Shown one piece after another: positions 16,954-25,461 of a stretch of DNA of 50,848 nucleotides. Position numbers and translations under genes: made by a program. Every line of letters begins with the position of its first letter. Positions within the stretch are counted from its first letter, which is position 1. The stretch is taken from contig NZ_BBYM01000010.1 of NCBI RefSeq assembly GCF_001570405.1, positions 1 to 50,848 of the forward strand. The letters run 5' to 3'. Below the pieces are notes generated by a model. That model ran no database searches and was not told the origin of the DNA. It saw nothing but the letters and a program-made list of their open reading frames with translations. The DNA is from Microtetraspora niveoalba (GTDB taxonomy: Bacteria > Actinomycetota > Actinomycetes > Streptosporangiales > Streptosporangiaceae).

Positions 16954-17874
16954 TCAGACCAGGCCGGATCGGATCCGGCCGAGCCAGCCGGCCGCCTCGC
17001 CGAAGTCGGAGTCGGCCGTGCCCGGCCTGATCTGTGTGACGACCTGGTCGGCGCGCGGATAGCTGCCGAGGAAGCGCAGGTCGCCGCAGATCCGGTGCAG
17101 CCCGGAGAGCGCCTCGCCCACCCGGGCGTCGGCGACGTGCCCCTCGCAGTCGAAGTGGAAGAAATAGCTGCCGATGCCCCGGCCGGTCGGACGGGACTCG
17201 ATCCGGCTCAGGTTCACGCCGCGCACGGCGAACTCGTTCAGCATCTCCAGCAGGGCTCCGGCGTGGTCCTCTTTGAGGAAGGCCACCATGGAGGTGCGGT
17301 CGGCGCCCGTCGGCTCCGGCACGTTGCCGGGCGGCGCCACCCGCACGAACCTGGTCACCGTGTCGTTGCGGTCGCCGATGTTGGACGCCGCCTCTTCCAG
17401 GCCGTACACCTCGCCGGCGATGGCCGGGCTGATCGCCGCGTCGTACGGAGACTCGGGGTTGGCCACCTCCTGGGCGGCGGCGGCGGTCGAGGAGGACAGG
17501 ATGACGACCGCCCCGGGCAGCTCGCGCTCGATGAAGCCCCGGCACTGGGTTTGGGCGGCGGGATGCGTCGTGATCCGCTTGATCTGGCCGAGCTCGGTGC
17601 CCGGCCGGACGAGCAGCGAGAACTCGACCGGCAGCAGGTACTCGGCGACGATCAGGAGCGGCTCGCCCCACGCGAACTCGTCCAGCGTCTGGATGATGCC
17701 GCCTTCGAGCGAGTTCTCCAGGGGGACCACTCCGCCGTCGGCCTGCCCGGACCGGACCGCGTCCAGGGCGGCGCCGACGTTCGCACAGGGAAGACGCTCG
17801 GCGTCGGGCGCCAGTGCGCGCACGGCGGCCTCGGTGAAGGTGCCCTCCGGCCCCAGGTACGCGAGCTTTGACAT
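16954..17874 (-). CDS. pheA: prephenate dehydratase
   Basis: 306 residues: a prephenate dehydratase domain (YLGPEGTFTEAAVRAL at the N-terminus, PLENSLEGGI, and the catalytic TRF in NDTVTRFVRV) followed by a C-terminal ACT domain (GALLEMLNEFAVRGVNLSRIESRP), whose ESRP motif binds phenylalanine. It converts prephenate to phenylpyruvate in phenylalanine synthesis and is likely feedback-inhibited. It is monofunctional, without a chorismate mutase domain, as is typical of actinobacteria. The ATG at 17872-17874 is well placed. serS lies downstream in the same direction. Confidence 0.97.
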   Translation of the reverse strand: MSKLAYLGPEGTFTEAAVRALAPDAERLPCANVGAALDAVRSGQADGGVVPLENSLEGGIIQTLDEFAWGEPLLIVAEYLLPVEFSLLVRPGTELGQIKRITTHPAAQTQCRGFIERELPGAVVILSSSTAAAAQEVANPESPYDAAISPAIAGEVYGLEEAASNIGDRNDTVTRFVRVAPPGNVPEPTGADRTSMVAFLKEDHAGALLEMLNEFAVRGVNLSRIESRPTGRGIGSYFFHFDCEGHVADARVGEALSGLHRICGDLRFLGSYPRADQVVTQIRPGTADSDFGEAAGWLGRIRSGLV

Positions 17875-17957
17875 AGCACAAGGTTAGCGACCCGTCACAC
17901 CTGCCCACACCGGGATTCCCGCAATGCCGACAATCCGGGCAGGCAGAGCCGGTGGGA

Positions 17958-19340
17958 TCACCCCCCGGACGCCCTGCCCTCCGCGGCCACGCCGTCCGTC
18001 GCGGCCGCCGCGCCGGCGAGGGAACGCCGCCGGGGGAGCCAGGAGCCGAGCAGCCACACCAGGACGAGCGCCCCCAGACCGAACCCGTTCTGGACGATCT
18101 TTCCCAGGACCGGGCTCAGCACGGGGATCTCCAACGCCTTCAGGGAGACCCCCCACCAGGGCACGGGGACCACGTAGTAGAGCCAGACGCCTCCGGCGAC
18201 CAGCAGCCGGACCCGGTCGGTCCCCGTCCCCACGAGCGCCGCCAGCACGACGACCACCCAGGCCAGGTGGTGGATCCACGCGACGGGGGAGAGCAGCACC
18301 GCCATCAGCCCGGTCAGCGCCACCGCCGTCATCGGATCCCCGTCGAGGTACGCGCCGCGGGCCCGGCGGAAGCCGTACCAGCCCACGGCGGCGACGGCGA
18401 CCAGCCACAGCGCGGAGGTCACGGAGTCGGGCAGGTAGAGCCTGATCAGCATGCCGCGGATGGACTGGTTCGTGGTGGCCGCGTTCGCCCCCAGACGACC
18501 GGGATCGAGCAGTGCCGAGAACCAGAAGTCCTCGGCGTCCGAGGGAATGACCAGGAACGGCAGGACGGTGAGCAGCGCCGCGGTGAACACCGCCATGAAG
18601 AACGCGCGCGCCTGCCTCTCATCGCGTATGTACGGCTTTCGCCACGAAAATCCGGTTATCACGAGATAAATCAGGAACACGCCGGGGGTGAGTTTCACCG
18701 CGGTGGCCAGCCCGATCAGCAGGCCGCGCGGCCACCACGGGCGGCGCACCACGCAGTCGAGCAGGCACACCGCCACCAGGAAGAGATCGACCTGGCCGAA
18801 CCGCACCTGGTCCCTGATCGGCATGAGGTACAGGCACGCCACCACCGCGACCGCGAACACCAGCGGCACCACCGCGCGTGCTCCCCGGAAGGGCCGAGCA
18901 GGCCCCTCGCCCCCATGCGCAGGCCGCGCGCTCGCCGCATCCAGATCCGCCCGGGCCCCCTCCACGCCCTGGACACCCACGATCGAGGCGCGGAAGCCGT
19001 ACCAGACCGTCACGGCGAGGGTCGCCACGATGGCGGCGGTCCACACCCACTGCGCGACCGGCCACGAGAGGGCGGCGAGCGGCACCGCCAGGATCGCCGC
19101 GATCGGCGGATAGGTGAACGGCAACAGTTGGGGAGCCGGCGTGATGGCGTCATAGAGCGGGACGCCGAGCAGGAGGCTCTGTCCGCCGGTGCGATAGACG
19201 TCCAGATCGACGAGCCGCTGGTCGGCGGGGTTCGTCAGCCAGTACACGACAAGCGGGATCGCGGCTCCGACGACGATCACCGCGGCCACCGGCCAGGCCC
19301 ATACAGCCCGTTTCGGGATGATCGTCTCGCCTGTCCTCAT
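17958..19340 (-). CDS. GT87-family (DUF2029) polyprenol-phosphate-mannose alpha-1,2-mannosyltransferase-like
   Basis: 460 residues from the ATG at 19338-19340; the frame continues upstream, but only through a repetitive GC-rich stretch, so this Met before the first helix is preferred. About ten membrane helices are visible. The family features are DLDVYRTGGQSLLLGVPLYD after the first helix, LPFTYPPIAAIL, and the conserved VRFGQVDLFLVAVCLLDC and GLATAVKLTPGVFLIYL. GT-C enzymes of this type transfer mannose from polyprenyl phosphomannose to lipomannan-like glycans on the outer face of the membrane. A second mannosyltransferase lies at 22116-23714. The acceptor is not deducible. Confidence 0.85.
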   Translation of the reverse strand: MRTGETIIPKRAVWAWPVAAVIVVGAAIPLVVYWLTNPADQRLVDLDVYRTGGQSLLLGVPLYDAITPAPQLLPFTYPPIAAILAVPLAALSWPVAQWVWTAAIVATLAVTVWYGFRASIVGVQGVEGARADLDAASARPAHGGEGPARPFRGARAVVPLVFAVAVVACLYLMPIRDQVRFGQVDLFLVAVCLLDCVVRRPWWPRGLLIGLATAVKLTPGVFLIYLVITGFSWRKPYIRDERQARAFFMAVFTAALLTVLPFLVIPSDAEDFWFSALLDPGRLGANAATTNQSIRGMLIRLYLPDSVTSALWLVAVAAVGWYGFRRARGAYLDGDPMTAVALTGLMAVLLSPVAWIHHLAWVVVVLAALVGTGTDRVRLLVAGGVWLYYVVPVPWWGVSLKALEIPVLSPVLGKIVQNGFGLGALVLVWLLGSWLPRRRSLAGAAAATDGVAAEGRASGG

Positions 19341-19390
19341 GTCCAGGCAGGCTACCGTGGACTTTCGCCACGGTTCGCGAAGCCGGATCC

Positions 19391-19480
19391 GGAGCCCGGT
19401 GACGGAGCCTGGTGACAGAGCCTGGTGACGGAGCCTGGTGACAGAGCCGGTGACAGAGCTTGGCGACGGAGCCCGGTGAC
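19391..19480. repeat. 13-bp tandem repeat (7 units)
   Basis: Seven units of consensus RGAGCCYGGTGAC run from 19391 to 19480; unit 5 is 12 bases and unit 6 has two changes. A degenerate eighth copy follows. The array lies in the 410-base interval between two divergent envelope genes. The rest of that interval (19481-19740) is GC-rich without a supportable gene. Confidence 0.85.
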
Positions 19481-19750
19481 GGGCTCGGTGGCGGGGGCCG
19501 AGGTCGGGGCGTCCCGGCCACGGCCGGCCAAGGGCGCGACATCCGGGCCAGGCCGGAAGCCGGGGCGCGAGGCGTCCCGACCTCGACGGGCGGGGCACAT
19601 GTGTCCCGGCCACAGCGGGGGCGGGCACGGCACGCCCGCCCACACTGCGGGCAGGACGCGACACGGCCGGTCCACGACAGGCCGGACGACCGAGGAACCG
19701 GGCGACAGCGAGACCGGGCCACGACGGGGCCCAGGGAGTGAGGAGAGCAC

Positions 19751-22216
19751 GTGAGGCCATTCGGGATCGTCCTGTCCCGGTCACGACCGCACGCGCTCCC
19801 TCCCTACGCGCTTTCCGCGGCATCGCACGCCTCCGGCTCGAAGGCGTGGCCCCGGGGCCTCGTGGCCGCTCTGGTCGCACTCTCGCTGGGCCTGCTGCTC
19901 CTCGCGCTGCCCGCCCCCGCCCAGGCCGAAGAGGCCCGGCGGACGACGCCGTCCGGGCGGGTGGTCGTCATCGGGGTGCCCGGGTTGTTGTGGAACGACC
20001 TCGACCGGGAGCGGACGCCCAACCTGTGGCGGCTGGCCGGCGAGGGCGCCTCCGCGTCGCTGTCCACCCGTGTCATCCCACCCAGCGGCCGCAACGTGAC
20101 CTGTCCCGTCAGCGGCTGGCTGACCGTGTCGGCGGGCCAGCGGGCCGGTACGGCCGGGAACGACTGCGCGCCCATGCCGGTCCCGCGGACGGCCTCGGAC
20201 GGCTCGGCCACGATTCCCGGCTGGGACGCGTTCACCGCCTACCAGCGGGCCCAGTCGTACGGCGGGCAGATCGGCCTGCTCGGCCGGACGATCGTGGCCG
20301 CGGGCGGGAAGGTCGCCGCGATCGGTCCGGGGGCGGCGTTGGGGGCCGCCGACACATCCGGAAAAGTCGAGAAGTATGCCGCCACGCCCGGTGAGTTGCC
20401 CGACCTGACCCCGTACACCGCCGTGTTCGCCGAGGCGGGCGAGATCGCCAAGGCCGCCCTCGCGCTGCGTACGGCGGAGCATCCGGGCGGATCACCGTCG
20501 GACGTGACCGGCCAGGCCCGCGACGACGCGGTGGCGGCGGCCGATCGGACCGTCGGCGACGTCCTCGGACGTGTCCCCGAAGGCTCCACGGTCCTCGTCG
20601 CCGGGCTCGCCGACTCGGGCATCGGCTCGCTCGACGCGCACCTGCACGTCGCCATCGCCGCCGAAGCCCCGGCGACAGCGCGCACCACCCACGCCGACAC
20701 CGCCGCCACACCCGCGACCGACCCCACAGGAACCCCCGGCACAACCGGAAGCGGCACGCCGACGACCGACCCCACAGGAATTCCTGGCACGACCGGAAAC
20801 GGCCCGGCGACGGCGGCCGAGCCCACGGCGTCCGGCACGGCCGGAAGCGGCCCGGCGGAGGCCGGGACGGGCACGTACGGGCGGGGCTATCTGACGGCGA
20901 CCTCGACCCGGCAGGACGGCCTGGTCACGATCACCGACCTGACCGCGACCGTCCTGCGCTCGGTCGGTCTCGACGCGCCGCAGGGCGTGGTCGGCCGGGG
21001 CTGGCAGCGGGCCGGCGACGCCCCGGAGGACACAGCCGAGATCGTCGCGGAGCTGGCCGACGCCGACCTGGCCTCCCAGGTGCTCAGAGACGTCAGGCAG
21101 CCGTTCTTCATCGCGCTCGTCGCCATCCAGGTGCTGTTCTACGGCCTCGCCGCCTTCGTGATCAGGAGACGGCGGCGGATGCTCACCGCCACCCAGGTCG
21201 TGGCCGTGGTCAGCGGGGCGATCCCGGTCTCGACGTTCCTGGCGCAGCTCGTGCCGTGGTGGCACATGGCGCACCCCATGCCCGCGCTGATCGCGACCAT
21301 CCTCGGGTTCGCCGGGGCGATCGCGGCGCTCGCGTTCGCCGGGCCGTGGCGTCGGCACGTGGCCGGGCCGCTGACGGTGGTCGCCGCGGTCAGCTCGCTC
21401 GCGCTCCTCGCCGACGTCATGACCGGCTCGACGCTCCAGGTGAACGCGGTAACCGGCTACGAGCCGGTGACCGGCGGCCGCTTCTACGGCTTCGGCAACA
21501 TGCCCTTCGCAATCTTCGCGACCGGAACGATCCTGGCGCTCGCCGGGCTCGCCCACGTCGTCAGGCCGCGGATCGTCCTGCTCGCGTACGGCCTGCTGGC
21601 GATCGTCGCGGACGGCTGGCCGAGCTGGGGGGCCGACTTCGGCGGTGTGCCCGCGTTCGTCGTCGGGTTCGCCGTCTTCGCGCTCATGCTGTACGGCCGG
21701 CGGGTGTCGGTCGCCAGGCTCGCCGTCGTCGGCCTGGTGGGGGCTGTGCTGATCGCGGCCATCGCGGTCGCCGACTGGCTGCGTCCGGCGGACCGGCGGA
21801 CGCATCTCGGGGCGTTCGTCCAGCAGGTCGCCGACGGCGAGGGCCCCGAGGTCGTGGGCCGCAAGCTGGGGGCGATGCTGAACACGCTCGGGAACGCGGA
21901 GCTGACGCTGCTGTCGGTCGCCGCGATCGCGTTCCTGTTCCTGGTGCTCGCGCGCCCGTCGCGCTGGGGCGCCCCGGCGCTCACCCTGGCCTACGGCAGC
22001 GCGCCCGCGTTGCGGGCCGGGCTGGTCGGCGCGCTGACCACCGCCATGACCGGGTTCCTGATCAACGACTCCGGGATCGCCATCCCGGCCATGGCGCTCA
22101 CCGTGGCCGTGCCGCTCACGCTCGCCGCGTCCGTGCGTGCGCTCCAGCTCGCGCCGCCCACCACACCAGGGCGGCCGTCAGCGCCAGCAGCAGCCACGGC
22201 ACCACCTGCGCCCTGA
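19751..22216 (+). CDS. alkaline-phosphatase-like domain fused to a multi-pass membrane domain
   Basis: 821 residues from GTG 19751, after GAGGAG. A signal or first helix (about 33-55) leads to VVVIGVPGLLWNDLD and RTPNLWRLAGEGASASLSTRV, the N-terminal pattern of alkaline-phosphatase/phosphodiesterase-fold proteins. A Thr/Pro/Gly-rich linker (about 315-375, repeated PTTDPTG and GTTGN motifs) precedes about ten helices from residue 445. The conserved VTGYEPVTGGRFYGFGNMPFA lies in a loop of the membrane part. I cannot confirm a full metal-binding set, so catalysis is open. Its last 101 bases overlap the convergent mannosyltransferase. Likely in envelope biogenesis. Confidence 0.65.
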   Translation: MRPFGIVLSRSRPHALPPYALSAASHASGSKAWPRGLVAALVALSLGLLLLALPAPAQAEEARRTTPSGRVVVIGVPGLLWNDLDRERTPNLWRLAGEGASASLSTRVIPPSGRNVTCPVSGWLTVSAGQRAGTAGNDCAPMPVPRTASDGSATIPGWDAFTAYQRAQSYGGQIGLLGRTIVAAGGKVAAIGPGAALGAADTSGKVEKYAATPGELPDLTPYTAVFAEAGEIAKAALALRTAEHPGGSPSDVTGQARDDAVAAADRTVGDVLGRVPEGSTVLVAGLADSGIGSLDAHLHVAIAAEAPATARTTHADTAATPATDPTGTPGTTGSGTPTTDPTGIPGTTGNGPATAAEPTASGTAGSGPAEAGTGTYGRGYLTATSTRQDGLVTITDLTATVLRSVGLDAPQGVVGRGWQRAGDAPEDTAEIVAELADADLASQVLRDVRQPFFIALVAIQVLFYGLAAFVIRRRRRMLTATQVVAVVSGAIPVSTFLAQLVPWWHMAHPMPALIATILGFAGAIAALAFAGPWRRHVAGPLTVVAAVSSLALLADVMTGSTLQVNAVTGYEPVTGGRFYGFGNMPFAIFATGTILALAGLAHVVRPRIVLLAYGLLAIVADGWPSWGADFGGVPAFVVGFAVFALMLYGRRVSVARLAVVGLVGAVLIAAIAVADWLRPADRRTHLGAFVQQVADGEGPEVVGRKLGAMLNTLGNAELTLLSVAAIAFLFLVLARPSRWGAPALTLAYGSAPALRAGLVGALTTAMTGFLINDSGIAIPAMALTVAVPLTLAASVRALQLAPPTTPGRPSAPAAATAPPAP

Positions 22217-23714
22217 CCACCGTGACCAGCCAGCCCAGATCGGGCGGCTGGTCGAGCTGCCTGGCCGGCAGGTAGGCCAACGACAGCGCCGCGAGGCGCG
22301 CCACCACGAACCAGTCCAGCGCCGACGCCGGGACCATCGCCAGCAGCGCGAGCGCGAGGCCGTCGTACCACGGCAGCACGTACGGCGTGGCGAACAGCCA
22401 GGCCACGACGACGGCCAGCGCCACCATGGGAGCCTCCGCCGCCCCCGGAGCCGCGCCGGGAGCCCAGCCGGGGACCGAGCCTCGGACCGAGCCTCGGACC
22501 GAGTCTGGGACCGAGCCGGGGACCACACCACGAGCTGCTCCCGGAGCCGCGCCGGGAGCCCAGCCGGGATCCGAGTCGCCCGGAGTGCTCCCCGGCGCGC
22601 CGAAGGCCATGCCGGCACGGAAGCGGGCGCCCGCGCGAAGCAGCAGCCAGGCGAGCACGACCATGAGGATCAACGACCCGGCCTGGATCCACGACCGGTA
22701 CGCTCCCGCCCCGAACACCCCCTGGAGCGCCTTCTGCACCAGCTTCCAGGGGGTGGCGATGGACACCGACTTGCTCGCGTTCAACACCTGGTCGAGCGCG
22801 TGCGGCCCGGCCAGCCAGTACGCCGCCGCCACCGTCAGCGTGGCCGCGCCCGCGATGACCAGCAGCCGCCGCGGGTCCCGTCTGTATCGCCAGGCGGGCC
22901 CGAGCGCGACCAGGCCGACGGTGACCTTCACCGCGATGCCGAGCCCGAGGAGCACCCCCGACTCGACCACCAGCGCGGCGACCACGAACGCCACCGCCAG
23001 CGTGTCCACGTGCATGCCCGCGGCGAGCTGGTAGACGACGAGCGGGTTCACCGCCCACAGCAGCGCGGCGCGGCGCTGCCGTACGGGGTCGCCGCGGGTG
23101 ATCCGGTGCAGCAGCAGCGCGGTGGCGACGAACGCGGCCGCGTTGACCAGTGCCAGCACGAAGACCGTCAGCCGCACCGAGTCGCCGCCGATCCAGCTCG
23201 CGAGGGCCTGCACGCCCGTCGCCACCGGGCCGTAGACGCTCGGCGTGTTCCGCCACTCCTCCACCGCCCCGGCCACCGGGTCGTGCGGCACCGCCGAGGG
23301 CACGGTGACGTACGGATCGAGACCGAGGACGGCGATCCGCCCGTAGGCGGCGTAGTTCAGATGGTCGGCCGACCCGACCGGTGGCAGGAACGCCAGCACG
23401 CCCGCCGCGAGGCACCCGGCCGCGACCATCATGCGCGTCCGGCGGGGATCGGGGGCGGCGAGGCGCCGCAGGCCGCGCAGCCCGGCGACCAGTCCGATCG
23501 CGCCGCCCACGACGGCGACGGCCGCGAGCGCCACGACGAGATGCCCGTCGGGCCGCAGGTCAAGGGAGTACGGCGGCTGCGGGCCCGGCCCGCGGAGGAG
23601 CGGGACCATCGCGGAGGGGCCGAGCGCGGCGACGACGATCGTCACGAGGATCGACCCGGCGACGAAGGCAGGCCCGACCAGCGTGGCGGACCACCGCGCG
23701 CTCTCCCGACTCAC
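22116..23714 (-). CDS. MptB-like polyprenol phosphomannose-dependent alpha-1,6-mannosyltransferase
   Basis: 532 residues from GTG (23712-23714), with about 12 helices. Family features are SADHLNYAAYGRIAVLGLDPYV after the second helix pair, then TPSVYGPVATGVQALAS, NPLVVYQLAAGMHVDTLAVAF and LFATPYVLPWYDG, typical of MptA/MptB GT-C enzymes. These extend alpha-1,6-mannan from polyprenyl phosphomannose outside the membrane. A low-complexity insert of about 45 residues (PGWAPGAAPGAA ... PGSVPDSVRGSV) sits between helices, encoded by tandem repeats. The tail overlaps the opposite gene by 101 bases. It is separated from the GT2 gene upstream by a hairpin. Confidence 0.8.
   Translation of the reverse strand: MSRESARWSATLVGPAFVAGSILVTIVVAALGPSAMVPLLRGPGPQPPYSLDLRPDGHLVVALAAVAVVGGAIGLVAGLRGLRRLAAPDPRRTRMMVAAGCLAAGVLAFLPPVGSADHLNYAAYGRIAVLGLDPYVTVPSAVPHDPVAGAVEEWRNTPSVYGPVATGVQALASWIGGDSVRLTVFVLALVNAAAFVATALLLHRITRGDPVRQRRAALLWAVNPLVVYQLAAGMHVDTLAVAFVVAALVVESGVLLGLGIAVKVTVGLVALGPAWRYRRDPRRLLVIAGAATLTVAAAYWLAGPHALDQVLNASKSVSIATPWKLVQKALQGVFGAGAYRSWIQAGSLILMVVLAWLLLRAGARFRAGMAFGAPGSTPGDSDPGWAPGAAPGAARGVVPGSVPDSVRGSVRGSVPGWAPGAAPGAAEAPMVALAVVVAWLFATPYVLPWYDGLALALLAMVPASALDWFVVARLAALSLAYLPARQLDQPPDLGWLVTVVRAQVVPWLLLALTAALVWWAARAGAHARTRRA
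22433..22572. repeat. in-frame minisatellite within the MptB-like gene
   Basis: Two near-identical 29-base blocks starting CCCGGAGCCGCGCCGG (about 22442 and 22542) flank 12-base units of the type CTCGGACCGAGC (about 22478-22515). All keep the reading frame and encode the Pro/Gly/Ala/Ser/Val insert. Confidence 0.75.
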
Positions 23715-23727
23715 CCCCGAATTTCAT

Positions 23728-23770
23728 CACAGCCGCAGACCGCTCCCGTAGAGGTCGGCTCGCGGCTGTG
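23728..23770 (-). terminator. candidate terminator after the GT2 gene
   Basis: CACAGCCGC (23728-23736) and GCGGCTGTG (23762-23770) form a perfect 9-bp stem, with an inner GACC/GGTC stem. It lies between the stop of the GT2 gene and the start of the MptB-like gene, both on the minus strand. Confidence 0.55.
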
Positions 23771-23790
23771 GACGAACGGAGGACGGCCGG

Positions 23791-24540
23791 TCAGTTCCGG
23801 ATGGTCCGGAGGATGACGTCCGTGCTCTTCATGACGGCGGGTTCCCTCGCGGCGAGGGCCCAGCCGACGTCCCTGAGCTGCCTGGCCCGGTGGAGCTGGG
23901 ACCTCCAGTCGTCGCCGGTCGCCCGGTGCGCCATCTCGACCTCGACCTCCAGGACCCGGAACCCCTGGCGGATCAGGTCGATGGTCAGGCCGGTCTCCAC
24001 GCCGAACCCCCGGGCGAGCGGCAGCGCCGCCTCGAACGCGGCCCGGGTGAGGCAACGCTGGCCGTTGAGCGGCTGGGCCGCCTCGAAACCGGTGGCCCGC
24101 CTGATGCCGTCGCGGGCCAGCCGTACCACGATGCCGTGGCCGCCGAGCTTCACCCTGGTGGCGAAGACGGCGATCGTCATGTCGGCCGTCCCCGAGCGGA
24201 CGGGCGCGATGAGGGGAGCGGCCTGCTGCGCGGTCTCACCCAGGTCGGCGTCCAGGAACAACAGGTTCCGGGGCGTCTCCTCGTCGAGGAGCCGGACGGC
24301 CTCGGCCCCGCTCTCCATGGCGGCGGCCTTGCCGGCGTTCCGGCTGTGCCGTACGACACGGGCGCCGGCGGCCTTGGCCACCCGGCCGGTCTCGTCGCTC
24401 GAGCCGTCGTCGACGACCACGACGAGATCCACACCGGGAAGCCGCTTCGCCGCGGCCACCGTGGCGCCGATCCGGTCGGCCTCGTCCTTGGCCGGGATGA
24501 CGACCGCGGTGTCCGCAGGCCGCTCCACCTGGTCACTCAT
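23791..24540 (-). CDS. family 2 glycosyltransferase
   Basis: 249 residues, a single soluble GT-A domain: AVVIPAKDEADRIGATV, VVVVDDGSSDETG and the metal-binding LLFLDADLGE (Asp97-Ala-Asp99), then AQPLNGQRCLTRAAFE and GFGVETGLTIDLIRQG. The arrangement resembles bacterial GT2/GT81 enzymes such as glucosyl-3-phosphoglycerate synthase or polyprenyl-phosphate transferases, but the length is short and no membrane helix is present; donor and acceptor are not assigned. The ATG overlaps the STAS stop (ATGA), so translation is coupled. It clusters with two mannosyltransferases. Confidence 0.85.
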   Translation of the reverse strand: MSDQVERPADTAVVIPAKDEADRIGATVAAAKRLPGVDLVVVVDDGSSDETGRVAKAAGARVVRHSRNAGKAAAMESGAEAVRLLDEETPRNLLFLDADLGETAQQAAPLIAPVRSGTADMTIAVFATRVKLGGHGIVVRLARDGIRRATGFEAAQPLNGQRCLTRAAFEAALPLARGFGVETGLTIDLIRQGFRVLEVEVEMAHRATGDDWRSQLHRARQLRDVGWALAAREPAVMKSTDVILRTIRN

Positions 24541-24887
24541 AGAAATTCGGCCACCTCCGCGGGGACGCTCTCATGGACGATGAAGACCGAGTCCAGGCCG
24601 GTGACCTGGAGGATCTTCCGTACGGCGGGGCGGGGCGAGGCCACCTCGAGGATGCCGCCACGCTCGCGCAGCCGCTTGAGCGCGGAGAGCAACACGTTCA
24701 TGCCGGTGGAGTCGCAGAACTCCACTCCTGACATGTCGATCACCACGCGCTCCGGCCCTGTTTCCAGCAGGCGGGTGAATTCGGCCTGCAAACGAGGCGC
24801 GGTATATAGGTCGATTTCGCCGACAATGGCCATTACGGCCTGGCCAGCATGGGTTTGCGTCGCGACTTTGAGCTCCACAGCGCGCAC
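24537..24887 (-). CDS. STAS-domain anti-sigma factor antagonist
   Basis: Taken from GTG 24885-24887: 116 residues (VRAVELKVATQTH...). A second GTG three codons downstream is equally possible, and an open extension to 24974 looks non-homologous. The STAS fold is clear: VGEIDLYTAPRLQAEF, RVVIDMSGVEFCDSTGMNVL with phosphorylatable Ser60, and a C-terminal GLDSVF. Such proteins bind RsbW-like anti-sigma kinases and free the sigma factor when dephosphorylated. An RsbW-like ATPase is 1.6 kb away. Its 4-base overlap with a glycosyltransferase is unusual for the family. Confidence 0.88.
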   Translation of the reverse strand: MRAVELKVATQTHAGQAVMAIVGEIDLYTAPRLQAEFTRLLETGPERVVIDMSGVEFCDSTGMNVLLSALKRLRERGGILEVASPRPAVRKILQVTGLDSVFIVHESVPAEVAEFL

Positions 24888-25033
24888 ACTAGCGCCGTAC
24901 CGGCCTGGGGTCACGTTCCCCCAGGCTAGCCGAAGAGTCGTCCGCGCTTTGTCCCCGATTCCGCCCTCACGCAAACGCGCGGTGCGCGAAGCTTGACGCG
25001 AAGCGACACCCGGCTTGGGGCGGAGGGACGAGC

Positions 25034-25414
25034 GTGTCAGGCCCAGCAGGCATGGAACCCCCCGAGGATCCGCAGCGGCGACGGCTGCGCGAGCGGCTGG
25101 AGGCCATCCAGGTCCGTACGGAGAAGGCGACCTCGTGGCGGGACGGCACCGGGCACCTCCAGGCGCTGATCAACCGTGAGGGGTACGTCCCGGTCACGGC
25201 GCGGCTGGCCGGCGAGGACCTCGAGTTCCTCGCGACCGCGCGCGAGGAGCTGCTGAGCCTCTCCGAGCTGGGCATCCGGCTGCTCGACCTCCACCAGCCG
25301 CGTGACGCGGGCGGCATCACCAGCGACACGGCGAACCCGATCCTGCGCTGCCGCAGTTGCATGTGGCGCTGGCCCTGCCCGACGTTCCGCGCGATGTACG
25401 ACGCGTTCGTCTGA
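25034..25414 (+). CDS. conserved hypothetical protein with C-terminal Cys motif
   Basis: 126 residues from GTG 25034, with GGAGGG 6 bases upstream. The N-terminal half is helical and charged (RRRLRERLEAIQVRTEKATSW); the middle has DLEFLATAREELLSLSELG. The C-terminus carries Cys106, Cys109 and Cys115 in NPILRCRSCMWRWPC, a three-Cys pattern that could bind metal with another ligand. Small proteins of this layout recur in actinomycetes, but I know of no function. There is no signal or membrane segment. It is convergent with the response regulator, with a weak hairpin (25438-25456) between. Confidence 0.7.
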   Translation: MSGPAGMEPPEDPQRRRLRERLEAIQVRTEKATSWRDGTGHLQALINREGYVPVTARLAGEDLEFLATAREELLSLSELGIRLLDLHQPRDAGGITSDTANPILRCRSCMWRWPCPTFRAMYDAFV

Positions 25415-25437
25415 CCGGCACGGCCCCCGGCTCGTCG

Positions 25438-25456
25438 CGCGGTACGCCGCACCGCG
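25438..25456. terminator. weak hairpin between convergent genes
   Basis: CGCGGT and ACCGCG form a 6-bp stem with a 7-base loop in the 47-base gap. No T-run follows in either direction. Confidence 0.35.
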
Positions 25457-25461
25457 GGGGA

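Noticed and set aside
19391-19480. Tandem repeat as a CRISPR array
   Set aside because: Units are 13 bp with no spacers and no cas genes nearby.
19341-19880. Upstream extension of the GT87 gene to give a 640-residue protein
   Set aside because: The extension translates the 13-bp tandem repeat and runs back through the start of the divergent gene; the Met before the first membrane helix is preferred.
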